From Cryomorpha sp963836915 (GTDB lineage Bacteria; Bacteroidota; Bacteroidia; Flavobacteriales_D; Cryomorphaceae): a stretch of 64,000 bases of DNA. This document shows, in pieces, positions 62,370-64,000 of this stretch. The stretch lies in NCBI GenBank assembly GCA_963836915.1, contig CAWILH010000002.1, positions 2,852,001 to 2,916,000 on the forward strand, given 5' to 3'. The position numbers and the translations under genes are program-made. Positions within the stretch are counted from its first letter, which is position 1. Every line of letters begins with the position of its first letter. A model generated the notes under the pieces. The model was not told where the DNA came from, searched no databases, and worked only from the letters and a program-made list of their open reading frames with translations.

Positions 62370-63638
62370 CTAAATTATCATTCCCGCCCCTGCAGTCTGA
62401 TTGGTGGCTTCATCAATCAATATAATGCTTCCGGTGATTCTATTTCTGGAATACCGGTCATAAAACAAAGGCTGAGTGGTGCGGATAGAAATTCGGGCTA
62501 TATCATTTAGGGTGATACTCTTATCACTTTCAAGGCGATGAAGGGTATTGATGTTCACTTTGTATTTTATTTCTTTGATGATGCAACGGGCATCCTTGGT
62601 AGTGTGCCTTATCGCATATTTTCCGTTAGGCATAAGCGGCTTCTCACTCATCCAGCACAGCATCATATCAATATCTTGGCCTACGCTCGGTACATTGCCA
62701 GGCCGTACTATCATATCACCACGGCTCAGGTCTAAGTTATCTTCTAGTTCGATGGTCACACTCATCGGGGCAAAGGCTTCTTCTACCTTTTCATCAAAAG
62801 TGGTAATGGCCGTGATTTTGCTCGTGAACCCCGACGGGAGCAGCATTACTGTATCGCCTTCTTTAAAAACTCCACCGGCCACTCGTCCTGCGTACCCCCT
62901 GAAGTCTCGGTGATCATTGGTCTGCGGCCGTATCACGTGTTGCACCGGAAACCTGCAATCCACATGGTTATGATCTCCCGAGATATGGATGTTCTCTAGC
63001 GTATACATCAAGGTACCGCCTTGGTACCAATCCATATTTTCAGACTTATATACCACATTATCTCCTTTTAATGCAGAGATCGGAATAAAGCGTATATCAT
63101 TTACTTCGAGCTTTGAGCAAAAGGCTTCGAGCTGATCACGAATTTCTTGGTATCGATCTTCATGATATTCAACCAAATCCATCTTATTGATGCAGAATAT
63201 GATGTGCGGGATTTTTAAGAGGGAAGCGATGAAGGCGTGTCTTCCAGTCTGTTCGACCAAGCCATGGCGTGCATCTACGAGAATTATTGCAAGATTGGCG
63301 GTGCTGGCGCCGGTCACCATATTTCGGGTATATTGAATGTGACCTGGTGTATCGGCGATTATAAATTTCCGCTTTGGCGTAGCGAAGTAACGGTAGGCCA
63401 CGTCTATGGTGATCCCTTGTTCGCGCTCGGCGCGAAGCCCATCGGTGAGCAATGCCAGATTGGTGCCATCTGCCCCGCCCATTTTGGCACTGGCTTTTTC
63501 TATGGCTTCCAGCTGATCTTGAAAGATGCTTTTGCTATCAAATAACAACCGCCCTATCAAGGTTGATTTTCCATCGTCTACGCTCCCTGCCGTGGTGAAG
63601 CGCAGTAAATCCATACCGAGATAGGTATCCTGTTCCAT
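62370..63638 (-). CDS. cysN: Sulfate adenylyltransferase subunit 1 CysN
   Basis: The GTPase subunit of ATP sulfurylase, which activates sulfate to APS with CysD. G1 TTAGSVDDGKSTLIGRLLFD, G3 ADTPGHIQYTRNMVTGAS, G4 CINKMDLVEY and domain 2 (EF-Tu-like) are visible. I choose ATG 63638 (MEQDTYLGMDLLRF); the upstream extension to 63755 overlaps cysD codons. At 422 residues it lacks the CysC kinase domain seen in fused CysNC. cysD ends 13 bases upstream. Confidence 0.93.
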   Translation of the reverse strand: MEQDTYLGMDLLRFTTAGSVDDGKSTLIGRLLFDSKSIFQDQLEAIEKASAKMGGADGTNLALLTDGLRAEREQGITIDVAYRYFATPKRKFIIADTPGHIQYTRNMVTGASTANLAIILVDARHGLVEQTGRHAFIASLLKIPHIIFCINKMDLVEYHEDRYQEIRDQLEAFCSKLEVNDIRFIPISALKGDNVVYKSENMDWYQGGTLMYTLENIHISGDHNHVDCRFPVQHVIRPQTNDHRDFRGYAGRVAGGVFKEGDTVMLLPSGFTSKITAITTFDEKVEEAFAPMSVTIELEDNLDLSRGDMIVRPGNVPSVGQDIDMMLCWMSEKPLMPNGKYAIRHTTKDARCIIKEIKYKVNINTLHRLESDKSITLNDIARISIRTTQPLFYDRYSRNRITGSIILIDEATNQTAGAGMII

Positions 63639-63651
63639 TTTTATATTCTTT

Positions 63652-64000
63652 TTAGAAATAGCCGTCTTTTTTTCGGTCTTCCATCGCTGCTTCGCTGCGT
63701 TTATCGTCAGAGCGTGCCCCACGCTCTGTGGTGCGCGTTGCGGCAACTTCTTCAATTATTTTTGTAATGCTATCCGCTTCGGAATGCACTGCCCCGGTGC
63801 AGGTCATGTCACCGATGGTTCTGAACCGCACGTGTTTAGGCTCGGGCTGTTCATCTGCTTTGCGCACTATGACTTCATTATCGGCAAGGAGCATTCCATC
63901 CCGCTCGAAAACGCTGCGCACATGGCTCAGGTAAAGCGATGGTATTTCAATATTTTCCGAAAGGATGTACTGCCAGATATCCATCTCAGTCCAATTGGAG
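63652..64000 (-). CDS. cysD: Sulfate adenylyltransferase subunit 2 CysD, partial
   Basis: Only the C-terminal ~115 residues are inside the window; the frame runs off the right edge with NWTEMDIWQYI. The other family features are IPSLYLSHVRSVFERDGML, VRFRTIGDMTCTGAVHSEAD and the tail TRTTERGARSDDK. It forms the ATP sulfurylase complex with CysN and makes adenosine 5'-phosphosulfate. The two genes are in the usual cysD-cysN order. Confidence 0.93.
   Translation of the reverse strand, partial: SNWTEMDIWQYILSENIEIPSLYLSHVRSVFERDGMLLADNEVIVRKADEQPEPKHVRFRTIGDMTCTGAVHSEADSITKIIEEVAATRTTERGARSDDKRSEAAMEDRKKDGYF

Noticed and set aside
1..64000. CRISPR arrays, tRNA or rRNA genes
   Set aside because: I looked for spaced direct repeats, cloverleaf arms and conserved rRNA segments and saw none. 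A tRNAscan-SE and Infernal run would be decisive.

Overview
The window is from a Bacteroidota chromosome, probably a pigmented aquatic member of the Flavobacteriales or a relative. Evidence: proteins with type IX secretion (T9SS) C-terminal sorting domains, lineage-specific families (DUF4270, DUF2256, DUF2805, a stand-alone GT5 N-terminal domain protein), Bacteroidota-type -33 TTG / -7 TAnnTTTG promoters, many TTG starts, and zeaxanthin-type carotenoid genes. I see no rRNA, tRNA or CRISPR array.

Layout. 1-4.95 kb: two T9SS surface proteins (DUF4397 repeats; three fasciclin domains) with matching 3' modules and terminators. An IS30 element splits the signal peptide of the fasciclin protein. 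4.98-13.7 kb: a light-related cluster with DUF2256, cryptochrome DASH, a SelL-like redox protein, beta-carotene hydroxylase, lycopene cyclase, DUF2805, an alpha/beta hydrolase, a TetR-like regulator, an ABC1 kinase and an Fe-S cryptochrome/photolyase. An IS4 element with a perfect 9-bp target duplication follows. 15.5-22.7 kb: housekeeping genes, including an isoleucyl-tRNA synthetase whose class I signature reads GIHH instead of HxGH, a DksA-like protein, LspA and a PadR/membrane protein pair. 22.8-34.5 kb: a decayed PH-domain gene, a frameshifted PQQ-type sugar dehydrogenase, a TonB-dependent receptor, aspartate semialdehyde dehydrogenase, a 1393-residue lamin-tail repeat protein, and a methionine/glutamine transaminase with its omega-amidase. 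34.5-38.2 kb: a lipoprotein, a frameshifted free methionine sulfoxide reductase, ComF and a coiled-coil membrane protein.

38.3-49.7 kb is an accessory island, all on the minus strand. It has four tandem paralogues of a small secreted family that looks like free-standing TonB C-terminal domains (one cut by an IS with an 8-bp duplication), a frameshifted matrixin-like T9SS protease, an IS3 element inserted exactly behind a stop codon, and a broken 1.18-kDa-residue-class outer-membrane protein. 49.7-64 kb returns to core functions: exonuclease III, a peptide-binding lipoprotein, an OmpA lipoprotein, RadA, heptose nucleotidyltransferase, an LPG-synthase-like membrane protein, PanC, a GT5 N-terminal domain protein, a DUF4270 lipoprotein, GlmS (frameshifted), a small acidic lipoprotein and CysN/CysD.

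At least seven genes carry a single-base indel, and two carry an in-frame stop. Because one is glmS, usually essential, at least some of these may be sequence errors rather than real decay; reads are needed to decide.
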